Part shown: positions 16,466 to 25,853 of the stretch, in pieces | Position numbering within the stretch: position 1 is the stretch's first letter | Layout of the letters: each line of letters starts with the position of its first letter | Source of the DNA: Bacillota bacterium | GTDB taxonomy: Bacteria; Bacillota; Clostridia; Lachnospirales; Lachnospiraceae | Direction: 5' to 3' | Assembly: GCA_023408815.1 (NCBI GenBank) | Contig: JAEYJO010000061.1 | Coordinates: 23,534 to 87,533 of the forward strand | Length of the DNA stretch: 64,000 nucleotides | Notes under the pieces: generated by a model | Told to the model about the DNA's origin: nothing | Databases searched by the model: none | Seen by the model: only the letters and a program-made list of their open reading frames with translations | Program-made: the position numbers and the translations under genes

Positions 16466-17590
16466 ATGGCGAAGACTAACATGGAAGTAAAAAGAATGAA
16501 TCGGAATACTATTTTTCGGTACATACTCAAAAAGGATATTGTCTCTAAATTGGATATTGCTGAGGCTTTGCATCTTAGTGTGCCTACTGTTGCTCAGGGC
16601 CTTATGGATCTGGAAGAGAAAGGATTGGTCACGGAAGAAGGCGTGTTTGATTCCACGGGAGGAAGAAAGGCAAAGCGGTATTCCTGTATCAAGGCTGCAA
16701 AGACAGCACTGGGAGTAGATATTACTGCCAATCATATCAACATAGTAATGGTTGATTTGGCGGAACAAAGCATAATATCCGTAAGGAAGAAATTTAAAAT
16801 CTTTTATGATAATGACACGTCATATACTGTTTTAAAAGATGAAATAGAGAAAGTCATATATGACAGCGGCGTTGCTTATGACAGTATATTAGGTATGGGT
16901 ATTTCTCTGCCCGCTATTATAGACAAATCGGGTGAGGTTATATATGCTTCCTATGAAAAGATGAAAATAGATGCTGATTTCCATCATATATTAAGCGGGC
17001 ATTTCTCTTTTCCCATACTCTTGACCAATGATGCCAACAGCGGAGGGCGTGCGGAAGCAAATCTGCTGGAAGATGTGGATGATGTCATATATTTTTCATT
17101 GAGCCAAACCGTTGGTGGTTCTATTATGATCAACAGACAGTTGTTTTACGGGCAAAATCAAAGAGGGGGAGAATTCGGGCACATGACATTAATGGCGGAC
17201 GGACCTGCTTGTTACTGCGGAAGAAAGGGCTGTGTGGACATATATTGTTCTTCTGCCATATTATCTGACGAAACAGAGGGGAATCTGGAACTGTTCTTCA
17301 AAAAGGTGGAAGAGGGGGAAGATAAATATGTGAGGATATGGGACGGCTATCTGGATAATTTAGCGATTGCGGTTCACAATCTTTATATGGTTTTTGACAG
17401 TGATATCATCATTGGCGGCTATGTAGGCATACACATCGGAAAGTATCTGGAAGACTTGAAAGAAAGAGTAAAAAAAATAGATACTCATGTTAAAAATGCT
17501 GATTTCATAAGGGCGTCAAAGCTTAAATATGAAGCGCCGGCAATAGGTGCCGCCTCTATTTTCATTGAAGAGTTCAGGAAACAGATATAG
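16466..17590 (+). CDS. ROK-family transcriptional repressor (XylR/NagC type)
   Basis: 374 residues: an N-terminal winged helix (IFRYILKKDIVSKLDIAEALHLSVPTVAQGL) followed by an actin-like ROK sugar domain with GMGISLPAIID, NDANSGGRAEA, GGEFGHMTL and the zinc cluster CYCGRKGCVD. ROK repressors release DNA when a sugar binds. It sits 18 bp after the kinase gene and just upstream of the dehydrogenase/ABC/transketolase operon, which it most likely controls. RBS AAGGAGG. Confidence 0.92.
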   Translation: MAKTNMEVKRMNRNTIFRYILKKDIVSKLDIAEALHLSVPTVAQGLMDLEEKGLVTEEGVFDSTGGRKAKRYSCIKAAKTALGVDITANHINIVMVDLAEQSIISVRKKFKIFYDNDTSYTVLKDEIEKVIYDSGVAYDSILGMGISLPAIIDKSGEVIYASYEKMKIDADFHHILSGHFSFPILLTNDANSGGRAEANLLEDVDDVIYFSLSQTVGGSIMINRQLFYGQNQRGGEFGHMTLMADGPACYCGRKGCVDIYCSSAILSDETEGNLELFFKKVEEGEDKYVRIWDGYLDNLAIAVHNLYMVFDSDIIIGGYVGIHIGKYLEDLKERVKKIDTHVKNADFIRASKLKYEAPAIGAASIFIEEFRKQI

Positions 17591-17640
17591 CGGAGCGATG
17601 GCAAACTTGATATTTTGATTAAATATTTTCAATAAAAATA

Positions 17641-17688
17641 CCCCAAAACGTGTTTGTTTAGTTTTACATGTTTGGGGGTTATTTTTTT
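17641..17688 (+). terminator. Intrinsic terminator after the ROK gene
   Basis: CCCCAAAACGTG (17641-17652) pairs imperfectly with CATGTTTGGGG (17667-17677), followed by a T-rich tract ATTTTTTT (17681-17688). Confidence 0.85.
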
Positions 17689-17757
17689 GCAATTTAAACA
17701 ATATGCACAAACTTGAATGTAAAATTTATGTAATACCGACGAATATATACATTGTTG

Positions 17758-17786
17758 TTGACAAATTGTTGTGCAATAACTATAAT
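17758..17786 (+). promoter_or_regulatory. Consensus sigma-A promoter of the polyol operon
   Basis: TTGACA at 17758-17763 and TATAAT at 17781-17786 with a 17-bp spacer, 55 bp before the dehydrogenase ATG. The spacer is rich in TTGTTG/CAAT elements (ATTG...CAAT) that could be the ROK repressor site. Confidence 0.85.
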
Positions 17787-17840
17787 GAAGATACATTTTA
17801 AAATAGATTTAAAAAGTATTATAATTAAGGAGGCAATCTA

Positions 17841-18872
17841 ATGAAAGCAATGATAACAACAGGCATACAGAAAATGGAAATGAAAGAAGCGATGCGACCG
17901 AAGCCGGAGCCCGGGCAGGTACTGATCAAGATTGAATATTGCGGTATTTGCGGATCAGATGTTCATTTTTATAAGGACGGCAGAATCGGAGATCATATTT
18001 TGGAAGATGATATCGTTCTCGGGCATGAAGTGTCCGGAATTGTAACGGAACTGGGTGAAAACGTGACACAGCTGCAAGTGGGAGACAGAGTAGCGCTGGA
18101 GCCCGGAATTGCCTGCGGAAAATGTATCTTTTGTAAATCCGGATTATATAACCTGTGTCCTGAAATGGTGTTTTTTGCAGACCCTCCGGTATCCGGAGCA
18201 CTGCAGGAATATGTTGTGCATCCGGCCGATTTGTGCTTTAAGCTGCCGGACAATGTTTCGACTATGGAGGGAGCATTAGTAGAACCTCTTTCCGTCGGAC
18301 TGCATGCTGCCGGAATGGGAGATGTGAAGCTGGGGCAGAGTGTCATTATTCTGGGAACAGGATGTATCGGCCTTGTTACGCTGCTGGCATGTAAAGCAAG
18401 AGGTGCGGCCCAGATCGTTGTAGTGGATTTGTACGATAAGCGTCTCGAGTTTGCCAGGAAACTGGGAGCTACACATACTATCAATGCGAAAAAAGATAAT
18501 GTGGAAGACAAGATCAAAGAGATTTTTAGCGGTCAGGGGGCAGATGTAGTATTTGAAACGGCAGGTTCCATCGTCACGATAGCGCAGACACCGTTCCTGG
18601 CTAAACGGGGAGGAACTATTGTGTTAGTAGGGCAAGCCTCCGAAAGCAAGGTATCTTATAATTTTGCTGAGGTCATGATCAAGGAATTAACAATAAAATC
18701 TGTATTCCGTTACAGGAATTCGTACCCGGTAGCCATTGCTGCTTTAAGCACGAAGTCCATTGATGTAAAGCAGATCGTTACACATGAGTTCGAATTCAAG
18801 GATTCGAAGCTGGCATTCGATACGGTCATAAAAGATGCAGAAAATGTGGTAAAGGGTGTTATCCGTTTTTAA
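17841..18872 (+). CDS. Zinc-dependent polyol dehydrogenase (sorbitol/xylitol dehydrogenase type)
   Basis: 343 residues of medium-chain dehydrogenase type. Catalytic zinc site CGICGSDVHFYKDG and GHEVSG; structural zinc loop with four cysteines (CGKCIFCKSGLYNLC); NAD loop GTGCIGLVTLLACKA followed by an Asp (VVVDLYDK) that favours NAD over NADP. Such enzymes oxidise sugar alcohols to ketoses. Together with the kinase and transketolase this gives a route pentitol to pentulose to pentulose-5-phosphate. RBS AAGGAGG. Confidence 0.88.
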   Translation: MKAMITTGIQKMEMKEAMRPKPEPGQVLIKIEYCGICGSDVHFYKDGRIGDHILEDDIVLGHEVSGIVTELGENVTQLQVGDRVALEPGIACGKCIFCKSGLYNLCPEMVFFADPPVSGALQEYVVHPADLCFKLPDNVSTMEGALVEPLSVGLHAAGMGDVKLGQSVIILGTGCIGLVTLLACKARGAAQIVVVDLYDKRLEFARKLGATHTINAKKDNVEDKIKEIFSGQGADVVFETAGSIVTIAQTPFLAKRGGTIVLVGQASESKVSYNFAEVMIKELTIKSVFRYRNSYPVAIAALSTKSIDVKQIVTHEFEFKDSKLAFDTVIKDAENVVKGVIRF

Positions 18873-18919
18873 TATCAGAAGCTGATGGAATATAGTGTGA
18901 GAAAGGCGAGGTCATTAAA

Positions 18920-20407
18920 ATGGAAGATAACATCAAGATGGAATTAAGAAACGTATATAAATCATTTCCGGGAGTTAAAGCATTGGATGATGTTAGTTTT
19001 AAATTGAAAAAAGGAACGGTACACGTGATATGCGGAGAAAATGGTGCTGGAAAATCTACTTTAATGAAAGTTCTGTATGGAATATACCAGCCGGACAAGG
19101 GAGAGATAATGATTGATGGCCGGTCTGCCAGAATCAATTCTCCGGTGGATGCCAGAAATTATGGGATATCCATGATTTTTCAGGAGCTATCTTTTGTGCC
19201 CGATATGACGCTGGAAGAAAATTTATTCCTGGGCAGATGGATTAAAAAAGGGGCTTTTATGGATTGGAAGGCGATTCGTAAAGAAACCGTGAGGCTGCTT
19301 GAAAATGAGGGACTGCCATATAAACCTAATACATTGATGCGTTCTATGAGTGTTTCCAATATTCAGATGGTAGAAATATTAAAAGCCATTTCCTTCAATG
19401 CAGAAATCTTAATTATGGATGAGCCAACGTCTTCCATCTCGAATAAAGATGTGGAGTTCCTGATAGACAAAATAGAAGCTTTGCGTTCCCGCGGCATGAG
19501 TATTATTTACATATCGCATAAAATGGATGAGATTTTCCGGATTGCGGATGAAATAACTATATTGAGGGACGGAAGAAGCGTTGCTACCTTGCAGAAAGAT
19601 GATACTAACATAGATGAAGTAATCGAATTAATGGTAGGCAGAAAATTAGAAAACCAATATCCGAAAGAAAAAGTAGAAATAACGGATGAACTGCTTCGGG
19701 TGGAAAACTTATCGAAACAGAACATATTCCATGATATCAGTTTTCATGTTAACAAAGGTGAAATTGTCGGGTTTGCCGGACTGGTGGGAGCCGGAAGGAC
19801 GGAGACCATGAATTCGCTTTTCGGCCTGGATAAATACGATAAAGGCGATATTTATTTGAGGGGGGAAAGGGTGTACTTCAGGAATGTACGCGAAGCGATT
19901 GCGGCAGGGATAGCCATGGTTACCGAGGACAGACGCAGATTTGGAATCGTTCCGGTCCGAAGTGTTATGGAAAATGCCTCTTTGGCGGTCCTGAAGAAAT
20001 ATTTCTATAAAGGCTATAATCACAAAGCGAAAGAAACTGACGATATCGCCGGAGTATTCCAAAAAGTAAGGGTTAAAACACCAGATTTGAAAACTCCGAT
20101 AGAAAACTTAAGCGGCGGGAATCAGCAGAAGGTCATACTGGCAAAATGGATGCTTTGTGACAGCGAGGTTCTTATACTGGATGAACCCACGCGAGGCATC
20201 GATGTAGGTGCCAAAAAGGAAATCTATGAATTGATAACTTCATTTGCCAGGAGCGGTAAGGGCATCGTCATGATATCTTCCGAATTGCCGGAGCTGATAG
20301 GAATGTGTGACCGTATCTACGTTATGAAGGAAGGAGAAATAACAGGATGTCTGGAAAACGGGGAATTGTTTACACAGGAAGCTATCATGAACTTTGCAGT
20401 ATCATAA
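18920..20407 (+). CDS. Sugar ABC transporter ATP-binding protein (RbsA-like, two NBDs)
   Basis: 495 residues with two nucleotide-binding domains in tandem. First: Walker A GENGAGKST, signature region SVSNIQMVEI, Walker B LIMDEPTSS. Second: degenerate Walker A GLVGAGRTE and signature LSGGNQQKV, Walker B LILDEPTRGID, the pattern of ribose/xylose/galactose importers. It powers the permease encoded next. RBS is weak (GAAAGGCGAGG). Confidence 0.93.
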   Translation: MEDNIKMELRNVYKSFPGVKALDDVSFKLKKGTVHVICGENGAGKSTLMKVLYGIYQPDKGEIMIDGRSARINSPVDARNYGISMIFQELSFVPDMTLEENLFLGRWIKKGAFMDWKAIRKETVRLLENEGLPYKPNTLMRSMSVSNIQMVEILKAISFNAEILIMDEPTSSISNKDVEFLIDKIEALRSRGMSIIYISHKMDEIFRIADEITILRDGRSVATLQKDDTNIDEVIELMVGRKLENQYPKEKVEITDELLRVENLSKQNIFHDISFHVNKGEIVGFAGLVGAGRTETMNSLFGLDKYDKGDIYLRGERVYFRNVREAIAAGIAMVTEDRRRFGIVPVRSVMENASLAVLKKYFYKGYNHKAKETDDIAGVFQKVRVKTPDLKTPIENLSGGNQQKVILAKWMLCDSEVLILDEPTRGIDVGAKKEIYELITSFARSGKGIVMISSELPELIGMCDRIYVMKEGEITGCLENGELFTQEAIMNFAVS

Positions 20408-20437
20408 ATACTCGCTTTATAGGCAAGGAGGTTTCAG

Positions 20438-21406
20438 ATGAGTAAAGAAAAAAAAGTATGGGATATTTCAAAGTATATATCCAAATACAGTCTGTTTCTT
20501 ATTTTAATTATAATGATTACCGTATGCAGCTTTGCAAATGAAAATTTTTTAACAGTACCCAATTTACTGAATGTTGTTAAGCAGCAGTCTGTTTATATTT
20601 TATTGGCATTAGGCGCAATGCTTCTTATCTCTGCCGGCTGTCTCGATCTTGCGGCAGGCTCCAATCTGGCTTTGGCAAGTGTTGTATCTCTTATTGTTTA
20701 TATAAGACTGCCAAATGTTTTTGTTGCATTTGCGGCCGCGATAACGGTAGCCGTCGTCTGCAACCTGGTCAGCGGATTAATGGTGACAAATTTTAATACG
20801 CCTCCCTTTATAGCAACTTTGGCAATGCAATTGATTTCAAGGGGACTGGCACTATATATTACAAAGGGCCAGAACATGTCGGGGGTCGGACCGGATCTTG
20901 CGGCGGTAGGGCAGGGAAGTACTTTTGGGATTCCCAATAGTATTTACATAATGCTTATTCTGTTTCTTATTACTATTTACATAACAAAGCAAACAAAATT
21001 AGGGCGTTCTATTTATGCAGTAGGCGGCAATGAAGCGGCGGCAAATGGTTCCGGTATCAATGTAAAGGCAGTTAAATTAAAAACTTATACGCTAAACGGC
21101 ATTTTGACCGGTGTAGCAGCAACAATATACCTTTCACGCGTAAACAGCGCTATGCCAAATGGTGCACAAAGCTATGAATTCGATGCCATGATAGCGACGA
21201 TCGTGGGAGGAACCAGTTTTTCCGGCGGAGTCGGATCCGCGGTGGGAACTGTAATTGGTGCTTTTATAGTAGGTTTTTTGAATAACATTATGAATCTGAT
21301 AGGAATTGATTCATATCTCCAGCAGGTGGTAAGGGGAATCATAATTGGGGGAGCTGTTATTTGGGATATCTACTTTAAAAATAAAAAAACATTTACTAAA
21401 AGCTGA
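20438..21406 (+). CDS. Sugar ABC transporter permease (RbsC-like)
   Basis: 322 residues with eight to ten hydrophobic helices, the family motif VGGNEAAANGSGINVKAVKL (EAA-like loop) and GGTSFSGGVGS. It forms the membrane channel of the importer. RBS GCAAGGAGG, 30 bp after the ATPase gene. Confidence 0.92.
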   Translation: MSKEKKVWDISKYISKYSLFLILIIMITVCSFANENFLTVPNLLNVVKQQSVYILLALGAMLLISAGCLDLAAGSNLALASVVSLIVYIRLPNVFVAFAAAITVAVVCNLVSGLMVTNFNTPPFIATLAMQLISRGLALYITKGQNMSGVGPDLAAVGQGSTFGIPNSIYIMLILFLITIYITKQTKLGRSIYAVGGNEAAANGSGINVKAVKLKTYTLNGILTGVAATIYLSRVNSAMPNGAQSYEFDAMIATIVGGTSFSGGVGSAVGTVIGAFIVGFLNNIMNLIGIDSYLQQVVRGIIIGGAVIWDIYFKNKKTFTKS

Positions 21407-21426
21407 TTCAGAAAGGAAGGGAAATT

Positions 21427-22473
21427 ATGAGAAAGGTATTAAAAAAACTAACGGTAGTGACAATTGTTATGAGCATGATGCTGACAATGGCGGGATGTGG
21501 TGCCGTCTCCAGTTTGGCGGGGGGAGGAACGGAGGAAGCTGAAGCTGCAAAAGAGGAAGGAAAATATAAAGTACTGTTTGTGTGCAGGAATAGAGCAGAT
21601 ACTTTTGCTGCGCGTTTAGCAACCGCTTTTCAGCAGTACGCAGATGATACCTATGCGGATGAATTTGATTTTGATATTCAGGATGCACAGGCCGACAGCG
21701 ATAAGGAAAACCAAATCATCGAGCAGGCTGTTGCCGCCGGCTATGACTGCATTATTGTTCAGCCCAATGACAGCGATTCCCAGACTCCCTATGTAAAATC
21801 CGCAGTGGAAGCAGGAGTAAAGGTAATTACTACGAATGCTGGAATACGTGACATTGAAGGCGCATCATGGATTGATGCAGATCCTTATGAACAAGGAAAA
21901 GTAATTGCAAATCTGGCAGTTGAAAATGCTCCTGAAAATGCAAGGGTAGTGATCATGTCATGCAACCCCGGTAATTTGCACACGGAAAGCCGCTTACAGG
22001 CATACAATGATATTTTTGTGGCAGAGAGGACGGATTGCGAGATTCTGGCCCAGAAAATCTGTACCAAAGCCGATTCGGCAACCTTTATGGAGACAATGGA
22101 AGACTGGGTGCAGGCTTACGGTAAGATCGACGTTTGTCTTACAATCGGCGATGACCTCGCTAAGGCCTGCTATGAAGTGGTAAAAGATGATCCTACCTTT
22201 TCAGAAACGCAGTATTATGCAGTTGATGCGAATCCCGATGCTCTTTTAAGAATCAAACTGGGAACCCAAACGGCAACCGTAATGCAGGATACGACAGAAT
22301 TGGCGCAAAAGAATCTGGATGCTGCGCATAAACTATTAACCGGTGAAGAAGAGGTTATAGAAGAAACGATTGAAACTATTTTAATTACACAGGAAAATGT
22401 GGATAAATACATTGAATATTATATGGAGCAGGGTGCACTTACGCAGGAGGAGTACGATGCGGCCTTGAAGTAA
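21427..22473 (+). CDS. Sugar ABC transporter substrate-binding lipoprotein (RbsB-like)
   Basis: 348 residues: signal with lipobox MAGCGA, an acidic linker, then a periplasmic-binding fold (YKVLFVCRNRADTFAARL; AAGYDCIIVQPNDSD; VMSCNPGN; TITQENV-type end). It delivers the sugar or pentitol to the permease. Order ATPase-permease-binding protein is as in other Lachnospiraceae pentose loci. RBS AAGGAAGGG. Confidence 0.9.
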   Translation: MRKVLKKLTVVTIVMSMMLTMAGCGAVSSLAGGGTEEAEAAKEEGKYKVLFVCRNRADTFAARLATAFQQYADDTYADEFDFDIQDAQADSDKENQIIEQAVAAGYDCIIVQPNDSDSQTPYVKSAVEAGVKVITTNAGIRDIEGASWIDADPYEQGKVIANLAVENAPENARVVIMSCNPGNLHTESRLQAYNDIFVAERTDCEILAQKICTKADSATFMETMEDWVQAYGKIDVCLTIGDDLAKACYEVVKDDPTFSETQYYAVDANPDALLRIKLGTQTATVMQDTTELAQKNLDAAHKLLTGEEEVIEETIETILITQENVDKYIEYYMEQGALTQEEYDAALK

Positions 22474-22576
22474 GCAGATAAACAGGCAGTGCAATATGTT
22501 TACCATATAATGAAGGACTAACATATAGGTTTATGATATTTATAAAAGATTAGAATAGAATTGAGGAAAATGTGAA

Positions 22577-23419
22577 TTGGAAGAAGGAAGAAAAAGACAA
22601 TTATTGCGGCTTGGTATGAAAATCCGTGAAAAGGGATTGGAAGCTGTGCAGGCAGCAGGTTCCGGACATATAGGAGGATCCTTTTCCCTGGCGGATATTT
22701 TAGCAGTTCTTTATTTCGATAAAATGAGGGTTGATCCCCAAAATCCTAAAGATCCTGATCGAGACCGTTTTGTACTTTCTAAAGGACATTGTACGCCGGC
22801 AATGTATGCGGCTCTGGCACTAAAAGGTTTCTTTCCGGAAAGTGAGCTGAAGAACTTCAGAAGTATTAACAGCAATTTATCCGGACATGTCGAGATGACT
22901 AAAATTCCCGGAGTGGATATGTCGGCCGGATCTCTGGGGCAAGGATTCTCGGCAGCGGTAGGAATGGCAGTTTCAGGCAAGGTATATCATAAGGATTATT
23001 ACGTCTATACGGTCATTGGAGATGGTGAGTTGCAGGAGGGGCAGATTTGGGAGGCTTTTATGGCTGCCGGGAATTATAAGCTGGACCATCTGATTGCCAT
23101 CATAGATAATAATAACCTGCAAATTGACGGTACCATTGAGGAAGTGATGTCTCCTTATCCTATTGATGAAAAATTAAAGGCCTTTAAGTGGAATGTACTT
23201 AAGGCTGATGGTCACGACCCGGAACAACTGGCGAATGCAATTGATGCGGCAAAGCAATGCAAAGATATGCCTTCAGTTATTATTGCAAAGACGGTAAAGG
23301 GCCGGGGAGTTTCTTTCATGGAGAATAATCCGGGCTGGCATGGAAAGACACCGGATGAAGAACAGTACGGCAGGGCGTTTGAAGAATTAAATGAGTATAT
23401 TGCAGAGTGGGAGGCATAG
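22577..23419 (+). CDS. Transketolase, N-terminal subunit
   Basis: 280 residues, TTG start behind GAGGAAAA. Thiamine diphosphate-binding half: SGHIGGSFSLADILAVLYF, SKGHCTPAMYAAL, GSLGQGFSAAVGMA and the GDGELQEGQIWEA-NN ThDP motif. Split transketolases are common in Firmicutes. It works with the next gene to convert pentulose phosphates made by the locus into glycolytic intermediates. Confidence 0.93.
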   Translation: MEEGRKRQLLRLGMKIREKGLEAVQAAGSGHIGGSFSLADILAVLYFDKMRVDPQNPKDPDRDRFVLSKGHCTPAMYAALALKGFFPESELKNFRSINSNLSGHVEMTKIPGVDMSAGSLGQGFSAAVGMAVSGKVYHKDYYVYTVIGDGELQEGQIWEAFMAAGNYKLDHLIAIIDNNNLQIDGTIEEVMSPYPIDEKLKAFKWNVLKADGHDPEQLANAIDAAKQCKDMPSVIIAKTVKGRGVSFMENNPGWHGKTPDEEQYGRAFEELNEYIAEWEA

Positions 23420-23421
23420 AT

Positions 23422-24366
23422 ATGAGTGAAATTATTGCTACCAGAGAAGCGTATGGACGGGCTTTATGTAAGTGCGGAGACAGAGAGGATATCGTAGTGT
23501 TCGACGCGGACCTGACCATTTGTACAATGTCCTGCTACTTTGCGGAAAAATATCCGGACAGGTTTTTTAATGCAGGTATAGCAGAAGCCAATATGATAGG
23601 AATGTCCGCGGGAGTTGCCGCAACGGGTAAAACGGCTGTTTGTCACACGTTTGCCATGTTTGCCGCCGGAAGAGGATATGATCAGATCCGTAATTCTGTA
23701 TGCTATCCCGGACTGAATGTTAAGGTCATCGGAACACATGCCGGATTGTCGGTAGGAGAGGACGGGGCGACCCATCAATGTATCGAAGACTTAAGTTTAA
23801 TGAGGACTATTCCCGGTATGACAGTTATCTGCCCTTGCGATGCGAACGAAACAGAAGAAGCTGTTAAAGCAATGCTTCATTTTGACGGTCCATGCTATTT
23901 GAGACTTGGTCGTTCCGGTGTTGAAAACATTACCGGACATATCTCTGATTATAGATTTGAATTGGGGAAAGGTGTTGTATTAAAAGACGGCGGAGATGTT
24001 TCTATTATTGCAACCGGCCAAATGGTTCAGATAGCATTAATGGCGGCAAGGATTCTGGAGGACAAGGGAATCCATGCCATGGTAATCGATATGCATACCA
24101 TAAAGCCATTCGATAAAGAAATTGTCATGATGGCGGCCAGAAAGACGAGGGCTATCGTTACTTCGGAAGAACATAATATTGTGGGGGGACTGGGGGCGGC
24201 AGTAGCAGAAGCTGTGACCTCGGAATATCCGGTACCGGTAATCCGTCACGGGGTGGAGGATGTGTTCGGACATTCCGGAAAGGCGGATGAGTTAATGGTA
24301 AAGTATGGATTGACAGCAGAAAATCTTGCGTTAAAAGCAGAAAAGGCAATTAGTATGAAAGGCTAA
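23422..24366 (+). CDS. Transketolase, C-terminal subunit
   Basis: About 314 residues: pyrimidine-binding half (VFDADLTICTM, FFNAGIAEANMIGMSAGVA, CHTFAMFA, GEDGATHQCIEDLSLMRTIPGM) plus the C-terminal transketolase domain. ATG 23422 behind GGGAGGC is preferred to the GTG at 23407, giving a 2-bp gap to the N-terminal subunit. Confidence 0.93.
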   Translation: MSEIIATREAYGRALCKCGDREDIVVFDADLTICTMSCYFAEKYPDRFFNAGIAEANMIGMSAGVAATGKTAVCHTFAMFAAGRGYDQIRNSVCYPGLNVKVIGTHAGLSVGEDGATHQCIEDLSLMRTIPGMTVICPCDANETEEAVKAMLHFDGPCYLRLGRSGVENITGHISDYRFELGKGVVLKDGGDVSIIATGQMVQIALMAARILEDKGIHAMVIDMHTIKPFDKEIVMMAARKTRAIVTSEEHNIVGGLGAAVAEAVTSEYPVPVIRHGVEDVFGHSGKADELMVKYGLTAENLALKAEKAISMKG

Positions 24367-24373
24367 AATAGCA

Positions 24374-24420
24374 GCATGCCAATTCCGGGCAGCCATTTTT
24401 AAATGGAGGGATTGGCATGC
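24374..24420 (+). terminator. Terminator-like hairpin after the transketolase genes
   Basis: GCATGCCAATTCC (24374-24386) pairs with GGGATTGGCATGC (24408-24420), with a small inner stem AGCCATTTTTAAATGG; ATTTTAGATT follows. Confidence 0.75.
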
Positions 24421-24450
24421 ATTTTAGATTGTGAGTAATATCAAGGTTCG

Positions 24451-24509
24451 TTGACAAATGGTTAACATAGTGGTATATTTATAACATAATGTTATAAATA
24501 TACCACTAT
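24451..24509 (+). promoter_or_regulatory. Promoter overlapped by a perfect 43-bp palindrome (operator)
   Basis: TTGACA at 24451-24456 and TATATT at 24474-24479 with a 17-bp spacer. A perfect 19-bp inverted repeat (24467-24485 with 24491-24509, loop ATAAT) covers the -10 box and likely start site. This is the layout of a repressor operator, probably for the small Cro/CI-type protein encoded 140 bp downstream. Confidence 0.75.
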
Positions 24510-24521
24510 GGGAGGCATCTT

Positions 24522-24647
24522 ATGAAATTCAATAAACTGGGAATTTTATCAAGCAATATGGTGCTGGCATCCTGCTATGTCGTCTCCGTGTTTTGTTTCA
24601 CCATCGCACTTTTGGTTCTTGAAATGAAAGAGCAATGGGAGGATTAA
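24522..24647 (+). CDS. Small single-pass membrane protein (41 aa)
   Basis: A 41-codon frame with its own RBS (GGGAGGC) 13 bp after the palindromic operator: basic N-terminus, one hydrophobic helix from about residue 13 to 33, acidic tail. Its stop overlaps the RBS region of the next gene, so it is co-translated with the Cro/CI-type regulator. No family recognised; small membrane partners of such regulators are common in Firmicutes. Confidence 0.65.
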   Translation: MKFNKLGILSSNMVLASCYVVSVFCFTIALLVLEMKEQWED

Positions 24648-24649
24648 AT

Positions 24650-24862
24650 ATGGCATTGAAGACAAAAATGCGTGAATACAGGGCAAAGCAGAACTTGACG
24701 CAGGACGAACTGGCAGCTCTGGCAGGGGTACGCAGGGAAACGATCATTAACCTGGAAAAAGGCAGGTATAACCCATCATTGAAGCTTGCGATGGATATTG
24801 CCAGGGTATTTTCCTGTACGGTTGAGGAATTATTTTCCTTTAGTGAGGAGGAAAATACTTGA
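24650..24862 (+). CDS. Cro/CI-family transcriptional regulator (70 aa)
   Basis: A compact xenobiotic-response-type HTH: LTQDELAALAGVRRETIINLEKGRYNPSLKLAMDIARVF, the size and pattern of the YozG/YgzD group. ATG 24650 behind GGGAGG is favoured over ATG 24635. Likely binds the palindrome at 24467-24509 and represses its own operon with the small membrane protein and the M23 peptidase gene. Confidence 0.88.
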   Translation: MALKTKMREYRAKQNLTQDELAALAGVRRETIINLEKGRYNPSLKLAMDIARVFSCTVEELFSFSEEENT

Positions 24863-25737
24863 AACGCTTCATCTTATTTTGTGAGAAAATTAAATATTTA
24901 GGACTTTTAGGCTTGCTGAGTCTGTTTTTGGATCATAGACTGCTGAATTTCCTATGGTTGTTCTGGCTCTTTGGATTTGTGGGCATTTTTTATAATCTTC
25001 CGGTATTCCTGCAATCGCTGAAACAGGTATGGGGAATGCTGGCGGCGCCCTTCAGGTACGGCTTTCATATGCCCAATGCAGAAAATTATCAATGCAAAGT
25101 GGGATATTCCCTGCCCTTTCGAGGAGCATGGACAGCAGTCAACGGCGGCATCGACAAAAAACATTCCCATTCATGGGGAATTCAAACACAAAGATATGCT
25201 TATGATTTTATCATACTTGATGAAGAAGGGCATAGTTTTTCCGGTGAACGTACAAAGCTTGCGGACTATTATTGCTACGGCAAAGAAGTTTTATCTCCGG
25301 CAGAGGGAGAGGTGGTCGAGGTTCGGGACAAATATCCCGACAGTCTTCTATTGGGGCATGGTCAGGCCGATTGTTCCGCGCGAGATATAAGGGGTAACTA
25401 TATCCTCATTCGTCACGCCGATAAGGAATATGGACTTCTGGCTCATTTGCAGCCCGGAAGTATTCGTGTAAAACCGGGTGATACCGTAAAGCGCGGACAG
25501 TGCGTTGCTTATTGCGGTAATTCAGGGAACACCTCAGAGCCGCATCTGCATTTTCACTTACAGGACAGCATGAGTTTTTATACCTCGGCAGGACTTCCCA
25601 TTGAATTTAACGGCGTTACAAGATTTCCCGCCTCTAATTACGCCGTCTATGATTCACGCCACGTTCCAATCTCCGGATCAGTGTCAAAATACATCTTTCG
25701 AGGGCTGAGCGTTTCAAATACACGGCATACTTTTTAA
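24859..25737 (+). CDS. Membrane-anchored M23-family peptidase
   Basis: 292 residues, TTG start overlapping the previous stop, RBS GAGGAGGAAAA. Two N-terminal hydrophobic helices, then an LytM/M23 metallopeptidase domain: first zinc region HSHSWG...YAYDF, middle His LLAHLQPGS, and HLHFH. M23 enzymes cut peptidoglycan crosslinks or secreted peptides. The regulator-plus-membrane-peptidase pairing is reminiscent of regulated cell-wall or bacteriocin-immunity functions, but the target is unknown. Confidence 0.85.
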   Translation: MKRFILFCEKIKYLGLLGLLSLFLDHRLLNFLWLFWLFGFVGIFYNLPVFLQSLKQVWGMLAAPFRYGFHMPNAENYQCKVGYSLPFRGAWTAVNGGIDKKHSHSWGIQTQRYAYDFIILDEEGHSFSGERTKLADYYCYGKEVLSPAEGEVVEVRDKYPDSLLLGHGQADCSARDIRGNYILIRHADKEYGLLAHLQPGSIRVKPGDTVKRGQCVAYCGNSGNTSEPHLHFHLQDSMSFYTSAGLPIEFNGVTRFPASNYAVYDSRHVPISGSVSKYIFRGLSVSNTRHTF

Positions 25738-25772
25738 TCTATTCAGACGGAGAACCTTTCTCCAGGTTTATC

Positions 25773-25825
25773 AAAAGGCAGCTTCACTAAAAAAGTGGCT
25801 CTGCCTTTTTAAAATTGGCAGAGCC
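25773..25825. terminator. Overlapping bidirectional terminator hairpins
   Basis: On the plus side AAAGGCAGCTTCAC pairs with GTGGCTCTGCCTTT (about 25774-25808) followed by TT. On the minus side GGCTCTGCC (25797-25805 and 25817-25825) forms a second perfect 9-bp stem. Both convergent genes are served by alternative pairings of the same arm. Confidence 0.8.
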
Positions 25826-25853
25826 GCAGTTATTAGTAGCTGAAATATTAAGA

